Shown piece after piece: positions 29,226-38,013 of a DNA stretch of 64,000 nucleotides (the stretch's first letter is position 1; each line of letters opens with the position of its first letter). The stretch comes from Parabacteroides sp. (lineage in GTDB: Bacteria > Bacteroidota > Bacteroidia > Bacteroidales > Tannerellaceae). Both the position numbers and the translations under genes were made by a program. The notes beneath the pieces are model-generated. The model ran no database searches. It saw nothing but the letters and a program-made list of their open reading frames with translations, and was not told the DNA's origin. The stretch covers positions 124,001 to 188,000 of the forward strand of contig JAFUOJ010000011.1 of the NCBI GenBank assembly GCA_017481945.1, read 5' to 3'.

Positions 29226-29723
29226 TTAGTTCAAAGGGATTTTGACCTCTTCCTTTACAATATACATTTCTTTCTTGTACTCAGGAAAAGCTTCCATTAA
29301 AAGACGTTGCATATGATATGCCTCTTCATGCGAACGAAAATCTCCAATTCGCAATCTCCAAAACGGAGCATTATAAGTCACATAAGCCGGTATATCGGGG
29401 AAAAGCTCTTTAATTTCTTTTTCTTTCCGGAAAGCCTCATCTTTAGATACACGTTGATTATTACCTGAAAACACCTGGGTACGATAACCTTGTATCTTTA
29501 AAAAGGCTGTACTATCTGTTTTTTCTACACTTTCTCCATGCAAACGTTTTCCGATCATATTACGAAGTGCTTCCGATTGATGTACAGTGACAACACCTTT
29601 CCCTACCTCTTTTTCTTGTAAAGTATCAAAAATAGTTTCAGGTTCTTCTGATGTTGCTTGTGCAAATAGAATCGAAGTTCCCAACAATAAATAAAAAGAA
29701 ATAATACAAGATATTCGTTTCAT
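29226..29723 (-). CDS. Exported SPOR-domain protein
   Basis: The ATG at 29723 gives a signal peptide ([22 protein letters not shown]) and 165 residues. The C-terminal ~75 residues form a SPOR domain ([31 protein letters not shown]...[28 protein letters not shown]). SPOR domains bind septal or denuded peptidoglycan, so the protein probably acts in the periplasm or at the outer membrane at division sites. Its position between tpiA and folE follows a gene order I know from other Bacteroidetes. A short stem-loop separates it from tpiA. Confidence 0.88.
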   Translation of the reverse strand: MKRISCIISFYLLLGTSILFAQATSEEPETIFDTLQEKEVGKGVVTVHQSEALRNMIGKRLHGESVEKTDSTAFLKIQGYRTQVFSGNNQRVSKDEAFRKEKEIKELFPDIPAYVTYNAPFWRLRIGDFRSHEEAYHMQRLLMEAFPEYKKEMYIVKEEVKIPLN

Positions 29724-29735
29724 ATAAAACATAAT

Positions 29736-29757
29736 AGGAGCGGCATACACCGCTCCT
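29736..29757 (-). terminator. Stem-loop between tpiA and the SPOR gene
   Basis: AGGAGCGG (29736-29743) pairs with CCGCTCCT (29750-29757). On the minus strand the tail is ATTATGTTTTAT; it may attenuate read-through from highly expressed tpiA. Confidence 0.55.
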
Positions 29758-29764
29758 GAGAAAA

Positions 29765-30526
29765 TTATTTATCAAATGCTTCAATAATTGGCATAAACTT
29801 ATCAACAGATAAAGATGCACCACCAATCAAACCACCATCTACATTCGGTTTAGAGAACAATTCCTTAGCATTACCTGCATTACAGCTTCCACCATAAAGG
29901 ATTGTACAGTTATCTGCAATTTCCTGACCATATTTAGCTGCCAAAGTAGCACGAATATGAGCATGAATTTCTTCTGCTTGTTCTGCTGTTGCAGTTTTAC
30001 CTGTGCCGATAGCCCAAACCGGTTCATAAGCCAAAATAATCTTAGCAAAATCCTCAGCAGACAAATCAAATAAAGAACCTTTAACCTGAGCGTCTACAAC
30101 TTCAAAATGTTTACCAGCTTCTCTTTCTTCCAAAACTTCACCTATGCAGAAGATCGGAGTTAAACCGTTAGCTAAAGCTAATTCAACTTTTGTTTTTAAA
30201 ATTTCTGGAGTTTCACCATAATAAGCACGTCTTTCTGAGTGACCTAAAATAACATACTTTGCACCAGTAGAAGCAACCATAGCAGCAGAAACTTCACCTG
30301 TATAAGCTCCTTTTTCTTTATCTGCACAGTTTTCTGCAGCAACGCCAATCTTATCCGTATCAATAGCAGCAACAACACTTGCCAAATGAGTAAACGGAGT
30401 ACCGATAACTACGTCACAATTAGGAGTTTTACCTTTAAGAGCCTCGTCTAAACCTTTTGCTAAAGCAAGACCTTCAGGAAGATTTGTATTCATCTTCCAG
30501 TTTCCTGCAACAATATTCTTTCTCAT
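29765..30526 (-). CDS. tpiA: Triosephosphate isomerase
   Basis: The 253-residue glycolytic enzyme interconverts dihydroxyacetone phosphate and glyceraldehyde 3-phosphate. The active-site lysine is in AGNWKMN near residue 10, the histidine in VILGHSERR near 99, and the glutamate in [14 protein letters not shown] near 170, where the mobile loop follows. [15 protein letters not shown] and GGLIGGASL bind the phosphate. Codon use is strongly biased as in rpsA. It is the third gene of the DUF1599-to-folE unit. Confidence 0.97.
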   Translation of the reverse strand: MRKNIVAGNWKMNTNLPEGLALAKGLDEALKGKTPNCDVVIGTPFTHLASVVAAIDTDKIGVAAENCADKEKGAYTGEVSAAMVASTGAKYVILGHSERRAYYGETPEILKTKVELALANGLTPIFCIGEVLEEREAGKHFEVVDAQVKGSLFDLSAEDFAKIILAYEPVWAIGTGKTATAEQAEEIHAHIRATLAAKYGQEIADNCTILYGGSCNAGNAKELFSKPNVDGGLIGGASLSVDKFMPIIEAFDK

Positions 30527-30560
30527 GACTTAATTAATTAAATATATTATAATACAATAG

Positions 30561-31835
30561 TTATTCTTTCCTCTTCTGCTTACGTCTAAAGCGAAACAGA
30601 TCATATACCCAAACAAGTAGCAAAGGTACAGTAAAAGTCAATAAATTGAAAATAAGAGTCCCCTCTTCTTTACGTTTTATTTCATTCTGCCCCAAACAAT
30701 GATCTATTTCCTTCGCTATTTCCTCCTCTTTCGGTATATCATTATAATGCCACTTTCCTAAAATTGTTCCATTCTCCAATAACACCAAACCCGGATTAGA
30801 ACGAATTATCGTTTTAAGAAGCACTTCATCTGCCACTAAGAAAGGATATTCAGACCCCGTATTCTCACTCCACACATCCATAGTCTCAGAAGAAGATCCC
30901 GTTACACCATAAAAAGGGATATGATGTTCAAAAGCATAATCATACACTCCATTAATTACATCCATTTGCTCATCATCTGCCATTTCTAACTTAGGAGAAA
31001 TTAAAAGAAATACCAAACCTGAAGAACGGATAATATCATCAGTAACCTCTTCTCCCGTCTTATTATAAATATTAAAATCTGTGATCTGAGGTTGATAACC
31101 TTTCTTTAATAATACACTTTTAGACTCCACAAAAGTCCAACTACTATCATTTGCCGGATAATCTTCTAAAGAGAACTCTTTCTTTACTCCCTCCTTCTCA
31201 TAAATAAAAGTATATTTATATTCATCCTCAGGAGCACCTTCCGGAATATCCATTAATTGTGGAATATTTACACCGACTTTATAAGGACGGAAATCAATAA
31301 TGGGTAAATGATTATAATTATAAAAAGCAAAACCAACTCCAAATAAATAAGCATACAAAACAACAAACCAATAGACCCAATAAGTGTAACATTGGAATAA
31401 ACGCTGATTATACTTAAACGTAATAATGGCAGCAGCAGAAAGAACTACATTTTTAAAAAATGTCTCCCAATTACTTATCACTAAAGCATCCCCGAAACAG
31501 CCACAATCTGAAACCGGATCAAAAAGAGCCAAATACAATGTCAAAGGCGTCATAAACGCCATAAATATTAATACCCAAAAGGAGGTATATCGTCTATACA
31601 CCCCTAAAAGCATACAGACACCTAACATAAATTCTATCGCAGAAAGGTTAAAAGAGAGTAATACCGAAAAAGGTTGTAACTTATCAAATCCAAAAGAGAC
31701 CAAATATTCACTAATCTTAATGGCTCCTCCCATAGGATCAACTGCTTTAACAAAGCCAGAAAAGATAAACACCACCCCTATTAATAGACGGCTACATTCT
31801 GCCAATATTTTTATAACGGTATCTCTATTATTCAT
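30561..31835 (-). CDS. DoxX/MauE-like membrane protein with thioredoxin-like tail (BT_3928 type)
   Basis: The 424-residue protein has a four-helix DoxX/MauE-like membrane domain (about 1-150: LLIGVVFIFSGFVKAVDPMGGAIKISEYL; FDPVSDCGCFGDALVISNWETFFKN, with the conserved CGCFG). A periplasmic region follows whose last part (ITDFNIYNKTGEEVTDDII...PFLVADEVLLKTIIRSNPGLVLLENGTILGKWHYND) looks like a thioredoxin-type fold without a CxxC pair. A final membrane helix and a basic tail (RFRRKQKRKE) end the protein. This family is conserved in Bacteroidetes beside tpiA and DUF1599. Its function is unknown; a redox or quinone-linked role is only suggested by the domain. Confidence 0.85.
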   Translation of the reverse strand: MNNRDTVIKILAECSRLLIGVVFIFSGFVKAVDPMGGAIKISEYLVSFGFDKLQPFSVLLSFNLSAIEFMLGVCMLLGVYRRYTSFWVLIFMAFMTPLTLYLALFDPVSDCGCFGDALVISNWETFFKNVVLSAAAIITFKYNQRLFQCYTYWVYWFVVLYAYLFGVGFAFYNYNHLPIIDFRPYKVGVNIPQLMDIPEGAPEDEYKYTFIYEKEGVKKEFSLEDYPANDSSWTFVESKSVLLKKGYQPQITDFNIYNKTGEEVTDDIIRSSGLVFLLISPKLEMADDEQMDVINGVYDYAFEHHIPFYGVTGSSSETMDVWSENTGSEYPFLVADEVLLKTIIRSNPGLVLLENGTILGKWHYNDIPKEEEIAKEIDHCLGQNEIKRKEEGTLIFNLLTFTVPLLLVWVYDLFRFRRKQKRKE

Positions 31836-31848
31836 ACGGCCTTTTTAT

Positions 31849-32394
31849 TTATTCCTCGCCATATTCTAACTTAATTAAGCCAAAGAGTGCATAATTAATC
31901 ATATCCATGTAATTTGCATCTATACCTTCAGACACCAATGTTTTCCCATTATGGCTCTCTATCTGTTTAGTACGATAAAGCTTCATCAAAATCAAATCCG
32001 TATATGAACTTATACGCATACCTCGCCACGCTTCATCATAATCATGATTCTTGGCATACATTAACTCTTTAGTCTCTGTAATATATTTATCATACAATGA
32101 TAAAGCTTCTTCATTACTAATATCCGTTGTATCCGCAAATCCCTTTGCCAACTGGATCAAACCAATTACTCCATAATTTACAATCGCAACAAACTCCGGA
32201 CGAATTCCTTCATTTATCATACTCACCCCCTTAATTTCAAGGCTGCGAATACGATTGGCCTTAATAAAAATCTGATCTGTCACTGATTGTGGACGCATAA
32301 TCCGCCAAGAGGGCCCATAATCTTTCAACTTTTTCTCAAACAGTTCCTGGCACTGAGAGATCACTTTTTCGAATTGTTCCTTCGTATCTGCCAT
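31849..32394 (-). CDS. DUF1599 protein
   Basis: The start at 32394 gives 181 residues. The family domain is duplicated: KLKDYGPSWRIMRPQSVTDQIFIKANRIRSLE and, near residue 110, KNHDYDEAWRGMRISSYTDLILMKLYRTKQIE. Both repeats keep the D-Y-x3-W-R-x-M-R signature. The biochemical role is not known to me. It is the first gene of the unit leading to folE. The longer reading to 32439 would place its own promoter within the coding region, so it is rejected. Confidence 0.88.
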   Translation of the reverse strand: MADTKEQFEKVISQCQELFEKKLKDYGPSWRIMRPQSVTDQIFIKANRIRSLEIKGVSMINEGIRPEFVAIVNYGVIGLIQLAKGFADTTDISNEEALSLYDKYITETKELMYAKNHDYDEAWRGMRISSYTDLILMKLYRTKQIESHNGKTLVSEGIDANYMDMINYALFGLIKLEYGEE

Positions 32395-32418
32395 GATTCT
32401 TATCTTTTTAGATAGGGA

Positions 32419-32450
32419 CAAAGATACAGATAAATCCATAGCGAACCAAA
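32419..32450 (-). promoter_or_regulatory. Promoter of the DUF1599-tpiA-folE unit
   Basis: On the minus strand, TTTG (32447-32450) and TATCTTTG (32419-32426) are 20 bp apart, close to the Bacteroidetes consensus. The expected start lies ~18 bases before the ATG at 32394. Confidence 0.8.
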
Positions 32451-32489
32451 AGAGATACTTTTTTTACCGCTTCGAATGAAAGAATAAAA

Positions 32490-32517
32490 AAGCCGTCTAT
32501 AAATCTACAGACGGCTT
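32490..32517 (-). terminator. Terminator of the LysM/M23 peptidase gene
   Basis: AAGCCGTCT (32490-32498) pairs with AGACGGCTT (32509-32517); on the minus strand the stem is followed by TTTTTATTC. Confidence 0.88.
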
Positions 32518-32544
32518 ACACAATATCACATTAAATATTACCTA

Positions 32545-33789
32545 TTATGAACAACGGAGCGAACGACCCAATCTTAGGATTGTAGTCCTTTTGATTCCGT
32601 TCAACTCACAAAGTTTAGCTACTGTCGTTCCATATTTTGCAGCAATTCCACCTAAAGTATCACCTGATTTTACTCGATGATAAACCGGAGTAACCCCTTC
32701 ATCTGTATCAACTTGTGATTCATTCTGTATAGAAGCTACAGCCGCTACATCTGCTGCCACTGTTACCGTTTTCTTCGCTACTGCAGATTTCGTGTTATTA
32801 GTCTTAGATGTGTTTGAGACTTCAACTCCTGCACTACAACGAATAGACTGACCTATACGTAAGGTAGAAGTTGGTTTCAAACCATTTAGACGACATAACT
32901 GTGCGACTGTTGTTCCATAACGACGTGCTATTTTTCCCAACGTGTCTCCAGATTTTACCCGATGGTAAACCATCTGATTAGAAGAAGAGGTATAAATATT
33001 ACTACGACGTCCATTTATTTTTATATTGCGGAACACATAAGAATCTTGGTGAGGGACTCCATTTTCAAAATCAATAATTTCAGCAGGATTAATAGCTTGT
33101 CCTAAGAAACGAGTTTCAAAATGTAAATGAGAACCTGTTGAACGTCCTGTATTTCCCCCTAAACCAATCGTTTCTCCAGCTCGTACAATCTGATTTTCTG
33201 AAACTAAAATCTTAGATAGATGTCCATAAATTGTCTCTAATCCATTCGGATGGCGAATTACTACATAATAACCATACCCTCTACGTTCATATCCTTTAAT
33301 ACGGACTTTACCATCAAACGAAGAACGGATTGTATCTCCTTTCAAGACTTTTAAATCAATACCTCGGTGCATACGACGACGACGAGGACCATATTTAGAA
33401 GTTACTCTTGCTATTGAATCTATTGCAATTGGATAAACAAAAGATGAACAATCAATATTAAATGAATCAGGGAAATTCACTAACGTCTTATTTTTCCCTT
33501 GAAAAGGATTTACCCATTTATTCTCCCAATGAGAACCATACAACTCATCTGCGGGAAACATCAAATCCTCTTCTGCTACCAATTTTCTTTCTTCAAGAAC
33601 GGCCAATTCTTTCAACTCCATATTCTTACGAATACCCACACGTCCTGCCATTAATTCAGAAGCATGATTTTCCATCTTCTTAATGTGTACAACGGGTGTT
33701 GGAGTCTCTCCTTTCTTTTGGGCTTGGACTTCAAAAACTGACGCAAATAGAGTGGTACAACAAATTATCAGTAATGCCTGTATTTTCAT
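32545..33789 (-). CDS. M23 peptidase with two LysM domains
   Basis: The 414-residue exported protein (signal MKIQALLIICCTTLFASVFEVQAQ) has an M23 LytM-type zinc endopeptidase domain at about 140-265: RRRRMHRGIDLKVLKGDTI carries the first ligands (H-x3-D) and GSHLHFETRF the H-x-H pair. Two LysM domains follow (YHRVKSGDTLGKIARRYGTTVAQLCRLNGL near 285 and a second copy near 370). It probably cuts or remodels peptidoglycan cross-links in the periplasm; the active site looks complete. It has its own promoter and terminator. Confidence 0.93.
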   Translation of the reverse strand: MKIQALLIICCTTLFASVFEVQAQKKGETPTPVVHIKKMENHASELMAGRVGIRKNMELKELAVLEERKLVAEEDLMFPADELYGSHWENKWVNPFQGKNKTLVNFPDSFNIDCSSFVYPIAIDSIARVTSKYGPRRRRMHRGIDLKVLKGDTIRSSFDGKVRIKGYERRGYGYYVVIRHPNGLETIYGHLSKILVSENQIVRAGETIGLGGNTGRSTGSHLHFETRFLGQAINPAEIIDFENGVPHQDSYVFRNIKINGRRSNIYTSSSNQMVYHRVKSGDTLGKIARRYGTTVAQLCRLNGLKPTSTLRIGQSIRCSAGVEVSNTSKTNNTKSAVAKKTVTVAADVAAVASIQNESQVDTDEGVTPVYHRVKSGDTLGGIAAKYGTTVAKLCELNGIKRTTILRLGRSLRCS

Positions 33790-33863
33790 TCTTATTTAAT
33801 CTTTCGAATAGTAATTAGCGATGAAAAATCGCTGACGGAATGGCTTATTCCTTTTTGTTTCGT

Positions 33864-33894
33864 CAAAGTTCGTAATTTTGAGTAAGCTAACAAA
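33864..33894 (-). promoter_or_regulatory. Promoter of the M23 peptidase gene
   Basis: On the minus strand, TTTG (33891-33894) and GAACTTTG (33864-33871) are exactly 19 bp apart; the -7 box deviates at its first base. The leader would be about 70 bases. Confidence 0.6.
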
Positions 33895-33998
33895 ATACAA
33901 TGCCGAAAAATTTCCGCAATGAAAATAAAGAAAAGCAAAATCCATTTTCTGTCAAGTTGAAAAACAAGCAGTTAGAAACAAATATGTTTTACAACATA

Positions 33999-36095
33999 TC
34001 AGCTAATCATCCCCCAATTTATCTCTTTTGAGAAAAGCGTTTTTAGCCTTTCGTTCAAAATCCGATTGGGTTCAGACAATAAATCGGGATCTTCGTTTAA
34101 AACCACCCGGGCAATGTCACGAGCATATTGAAGGATCTGTCCATCCGCTGCCAAATTTGCAATTTTCAAATCAATACCTTCTCCACTTTGTCGTGTACCC
34201 TCCAAATCGCCATGCCCACGTAAACGTAAATCAGCTTCCGCAATCTCAAACCCATTATTACTATTGACCATAATTTCCAACCGTTTTCGTGTTTCATTAC
34301 TCAACTTATAAGAAGATACCAAAACACAATACGATTGTTCAGCTCCACGTCCTACTCTTCCTCGAAGCTGGTGTAACTGAGACAATCCAAAACGTTCCGC
34401 ACTTTCAATAACCATTACCGAGGCATTAGGCACATTCACTCCCACCTCAATAACAGTAGTTGCCATCAATATCTGCGCTTCTCCTGAAATAAACTTCTGC
34501 ATTTCAGCCTCCTTATCCGCAGCCTTCATCTTTCCATGAACCATACATACTGTATATTCAGGAAAAACCTCTTTAAACGTCTCAAATCCCTCTTCCAGAT
34601 TTTTGTAATCCAACTTCTCGCTACCCTCTATCAACGGATAAACCACATAAACCTGTCGGCCTAACTGAATTTCTTTACGCAAAAAATCATACAGTTGAGC
34701 CTTCTTATTATCATACCGATGTACCGTCTGAATCGGTTTTCTCCCGGGGGGCAATTCATCAATCACAGAGACGTCCAAATCTCCATAAAGCGTCATAGCT
34801 AATGTACGAGGTATCGGTGTCGCAGTCATTACTAATACATGCGGCACTAACTCATTCTTAGTCCACAGCCGAGACCTTTGCTCCACCCCAAAACGATGTT
34901 GTTCATCAATAATAGCTAATCCCAAAGAGGAAAAAACCACAGTTTCTTCAATCAGTGCATGCGTTCCTATTACGATCTGAATTTCTCCATTAGCAATTGC
35001 AGGTAGAATCTGGTTCCGTTCTTTCTTTTTAGTTGATCCGGTTAGCAAAGCCACCCGTATATTCATATCCTTCAAGAAGTTCATTACCGTTGCATAATGC
35101 TGTGTCGCTAAAATTTCAGTGGGAGCCATTAAACAGGCCTGACAGTGATTATCCACCGCCAACAGCATAGCAAGCAAAGCCACCAAAGTTTTTCCACTCC
35201 CTACATCTCCTTGCAGCAGACGATTCATCTGCCGCCCACTTCCCATATCCGCACGAATCTCACGCACGACTCGCTTCTGAGCATTTGTAAGTTCAAACGG
35301 CAAATAATTCTTGTAGAACGTATTAAAGCAATCCCCAACCGAAGGGAAAACAATTCCTTTCAGTTTTCTTTTTCGCAAATGAGCCGTTCTCAACAAATTT
35401 AATTGTATAAAGAATAGCTCATCAAACTTTAAACGCAATTGTGCTTTCCTAAGCATGTCCACAGACTCCGGAAAGTGAATATTTCGAATCGCTTCTGGAA
35501 AAGAGATCATCTGAATACGTTTCAAAACCGTATCCGGAAGTGTCTCCGGCAACGTCCAATTCAAACCCGTTAATAAAGTATATTGTAAATTTTGTATCGC
35601 CCGTGAATTAAGGAATGCCTTCTTCATCTTTTCAGTAGTACTATAAAAAGGAGTCAATCCATTCGCGACTTTGTCCGCCTCCGCTACCAAATCAATATCC
35701 GGATGAGCAATGTTATAGATATGTCCAAACTCTGTCGGTTTTCCGAAAACAATATAATCGACACCCGGCTTGATCTTTTCCGTTACATAGTGAATTCCTT
35801 TAAACCAAACCAAATCTATTGTTCCCGTACCATCCGTAAACTTTCCAATTAACCGCTTCGTCCTTCCCTCACCCAACGTATCAAAATACAAGATACGTCC
35901 TTTCAATTGGATATAAGGCATATCCCCCGTTACCTCTGCGACCTTATAAAAACGACTCCGATCTATATATTTATAAGGAAAGTAGAATAGTAAATCTTCA
36001 TAAGAAGAGATACCAGCCTCTTTCTGCAAAATATCTGCCTTTTTCGGACCTACCCCCGACAGATACATAATAGAACGTTTGTCAAGATCAAGCAT
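33999..36095 (-). CDS. recG: ATP-dependent DNA helicase RecG
   Basis: RecG (698 residues from ATG 36095) remodels stalled forks and Holliday junctions. An N-terminal wedge/OB region (about 1-230) includes YLSGVGPKKADILQKEAGI and GKPTEFGHIYNIAHPD. The helicase core has Walker A QGDVGSGKT near residue 295, DEQH box IIDEQHRFG near 395, TATPIPRTLAMTLYGDLDVS, and motif VI QLHQLRGRVGRG near 575. A -7 box TATATTTG (minus strand, 36129-36136) supports this start over one at 36170. The gene lies downstream of the unusual membrane protein gene. Confidence 0.96.
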   Translation of the reverse strand: MLDLDKRSIMYLSGVGPKKADILQKEAGISSYEDLLFYFPYKYIDRSRFYKVAEVTGDMPYIQLKGRILYFDTLGEGRTKRLIGKFTDGTGTIDLVWFKGIHYVTEKIKPGVDYIVFGKPTEFGHIYNIAHPDIDLVAEADKVANGLTPFYSTTEKMKKAFLNSRAIQNLQYTLLTGLNWTLPETLPDTVLKRIQMISFPEAIRNIHFPESVDMLRKAQLRLKFDELFFIQLNLLRTAHLRKRKLKGIVFPSVGDCFNTFYKNYLPFELTNAQKRVVREIRADMGSGRQMNRLLQGDVGSGKTLVALLAMLLAVDNHCQACLMAPTEILATQHYATVMNFLKDMNIRVALLTGSTKKKERNQILPAIANGEIQIVIGTHALIEETVVFSSLGLAIIDEQHRFGVEQRSRLWTKNELVPHVLVMTATPIPRTLAMTLYGDLDVSVIDELPPGRKPIQTVHRYDNKKAQLYDFLRKEIQLGRQVYVVYPLIEGSEKLDYKNLEEGFETFKEVFPEYTVCMVHGKMKAADKEAEMQKFISGEAQILMATTVIEVGVNVPNASVMVIESAERFGLSQLHQLRGRVGRGAEQSYCVLVSSYKLSNETRKRLEIMVNSNNGFEIAEADLRLRGHGDLEGTRQSGEGIDLKIANLAADGQILQYARDIARVVLNEDPDLLSEPNRILNERLKTLFSKEINWGMIS

Positions 36096-36196
36096 ACCTT
36101 TTCTGCGAACAATAACCAATAGTTTGTGCAAATATACGAAAAAAACAACGGTCTGTTTTTTACTATCCAAAAACAGACCGTCAAAGATTACCCCAA

Positions 36197-37474
36197 TTAC
36201 TTAAAAAGGAATTCTCTGTATATTTGAGTAGAACTTTGCAAACCTATCACATTCTTTAAACCATAGGACTCTGCTCGCCAATCCTTAATCTTTACATCCA
36301 AATAATATTTTAACCTTTCTATATCATCTTTCTCCATTGAGTTTTTAATATCACATACTTTATTATAAACCTCTTTTTCTGTTGAACCTATTACAGCAGC
36401 CTCACATATAATACAACGATTATCTGTATCTAGCTTTAAAAAGGAAGCCCAACAATAAACCTCATCATCTATACTAAAATTAAGCACTTGTTCTTCAGGA
36501 ACATGACAAACATAATATCTACCAAGATGATCAAGCTGGGCTCTTGCTGATACCGGTTTTATACAAATTTCACAACCTTTATCAATAAAGGATATCTTTG
36601 CTATTAAACCCTTTACTCCCCAAAATGGAACACCATGAAAACTCACCACCTCCTCTATAAGCTTCTTAAATAAACCAGGGCTATTTAAGCCATCAATAAA
36701 CCCCTCTACTGGAAAAAAGTATCGTGCAAAATGATAATATAAATCATCTTCTACTTGTGGTTCAAGCAACTCGGGTAGTCCTGTTCCCTTTACAGTTACT
36801 TCTTCATCCTCATCTTTCACTTGCGGTTCAGGCACTGAAGAAACCAACTCAACCTCATTGTTCTTTATTTCTTCTGTCTTTTCAACATTGTTATTATTAC
36901 TGTTACAACTACTAAAAACAAATACCCCTAAGAAAGCTATATAGCAAGATATTTTTGTCATTCCACTTAAATCTGAGTGAATAAATGTTTTTTTCTTAAA
37001 CAACAACAATAACGCCAATAGAAAAACAGCCACAATACCCACTGTAGCCAGCCATAACAAATTCCAATAAGCATGAGCAATATACAATATATATGCTCCC
37101 CAAGCCAAAACAACAGTACTAATAAACAGTTGGGTAAGGACAGGTGTAGATAAAAAATATTTTTCTTCACCCTCTTTACAATAATAACTACTATACATAG
37201 ATTTCGAACTTACAGTAGTTTCTTGTTTTACAATCTGCAACCAACTGTTCATCCAATAACGATTACCGACTATTGAACCAAGCCAACACAGACCTGCAAC
37301 AAATCCAACTATAGACAAAATCAATAACAAAAAAGGACTCTCTTTTTCTTTATCAAATAGAGAATACACAGCGACCAACAACGCTCCATTAAAAAGAGAA
37401 TAGTAATTCATCCAAGTGTGGTAGCGTTCCACTTGGAATTGATAAGCTGCAATAGCTTTTTCATGAGTGGGCAT
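36197..37474 (-). CDS. Membrane protein, RipA-like N-terminus joined to a lipoprotein-like C-terminal half
   Basis: The 425-residue reading frame has two parts. Residues 1-170 start AYQFQVERYHTWMNYYSLFNGALLVAVYSLF and contain four membrane segments, resembling RipA-type small membrane proteins, a tentative match. From M172 the sequence is MTKISCYIAFLGVFVFSSCNSNNNN, a typical lipoprotein signal with lipobox cysteine at residue 190, followed by a soluble acidic domain of ~235 residues that I do not recognise. Either this is a fused protein with a fifth membrane segment, or a separate lipoprotein is made from ATG 36961. No stop codon separates them. It lies between recG and ispD, downstream of a candidate RNA, and its codon use is AT-rich compared with recG. 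Confidence 0.65.
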   Translation of the reverse strand: MPTHEKAIAAYQFQVERYHTWMNYYSLFNGALLVAVYSLFDKEKESPFLLLILSIVGFVAGLCWLGSIVGNRYWMNSWLQIVKQETTVSSKSMYSSYYCKEGEEKYFLSTPVLTQLFISTVVLAWGAYILYIAHAYWNLLWLATVGIVAVFLLALLLLFKKKTFIHSDLSGMTKISCYIAFLGVFVFSSCNSNNNNVEKTEEIKNNEVELVSSVPEPQVKDEDEEVTVKGTGLPELLEPQVEDDLYYHFARYFFPVEGFIDGLNSPGLFKKLIEEVVSFHGVPFWGVKGLIAKISFIDKGCEICIKPVSARAQLDHLGRYYVCHVPEEQVLNFSIDDEVYCWASFLKLDTDNRCIICEAAVIGSTEKEVYNKVCDIKNSMEKDDIERLKYYLDVKIKDWRAESYGLKNVIGLQSSTQIYREFLFK

Positions 37475-37523
37475 AAAAAAAAGAAATATTTAGCTTCCCT
37501 GTCCCCTCCGGTCAGCATGATAT

Positions 37524-37762
37524 AAAAAAGAAAGCGGGAGACCATCATTCTATTACTGTCCCGAGGCTCTCGACTGCCCACCAATCAATAATAGAATAAT
37601 GATCCCACGCTGTATGCAAGTATATAGTGTTCCCTTCACAGGGATACATATATAACAAACATAAGCGTAGGAGCCATTTTCCCATTATCTTGATCGGTTG
37701 AAATTGTCGAGATTTCAGGACAAGATAATATCGAAACGCTTCTACGTTATTTTATTCCTAAT
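37524..37762 (-). ncRNA. Candidate structured RNA with its own promoter and terminator
   Basis: Read on the minus strand, an exact-spacing promoter (37769-37799) would start a transcript near 37762. Three structured parts follow: a 9-bp stem (37721-37729 with 37684-37692) enclosing an inner TGAAAT/ATTTCA stem, a TCCC/GGGA hairpin near 37629-37650, and a long near-continuous stem (37533-37611) with a CGAG-AGC-CTCG tip, ending in a T-rich run at 37524-37532. About 235 bases without coding potential. It could be a stand-alone RNA (6S or Bacteroidales-1 models should be tried) or a leader/attenuator of the membrane protein gene at 37474. Confidence 0.5.
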
Positions 37763-37768
37763 ACGGTG

Positions 37769-37799
37769 CAAAGAAAATATTTTCAGGTGAGGATTCAAA
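37769..37799 (-). promoter_or_regulatory. Promoter of the candidate RNA
   Basis: On the minus strand, TTTG (37796-37799) and TTTCTTTG (37769-37776) are exactly 19 bp apart; the -7 box has T for A at its second base. The 23-bp-period palindrome array ends about 30 bp upstream of the -33 box. Confidence 0.65.
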
Positions 37800-37828
37800 A
37801 AGAGTTCTTGTTATAAAGCGTTAAAAAA

Positions 37829-37915
37829 CTTACTCCTCGAGTAAGGAGCCGCTCGCTCCCCGAGTAAGCTACCCCCTTACTCGAGGAGTAAGCTCGTCTT
37901 TACTCGAGGAGTAAG
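37829..37915. repeat. Array of four ~17-bp palindromes, 23-bp period
   Basis: CTTACTCCTCGAGTAAG (37829-37845) is followed by a variant at 37852-37868 (CTCGCTCCCCGAGTAAG), then by the reverse-complement form CTTACTCGAGGAGTAAG at 37876-37892 and a near-copy at 37899-37915. Successive unit ends are 23, 24 and 23 bp apart; the extra base falls where orientation changes. Spacers of 6-7 bp are not conserved. The array lies between ispD and the promoter of the candidate RNA. No other gene or feature is visible in 37930-38013. Confidence 0.85.
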
Positions 37916-38013
37916 GTTCGGGCTGCTTTTTATGCTAAAAAATGTAAGATTAGGCAATCTCCTTTTTGTTTCATTAAGATTTATCCGTTACTGCTTTCTG
38001 TAGCTATTTTGTT

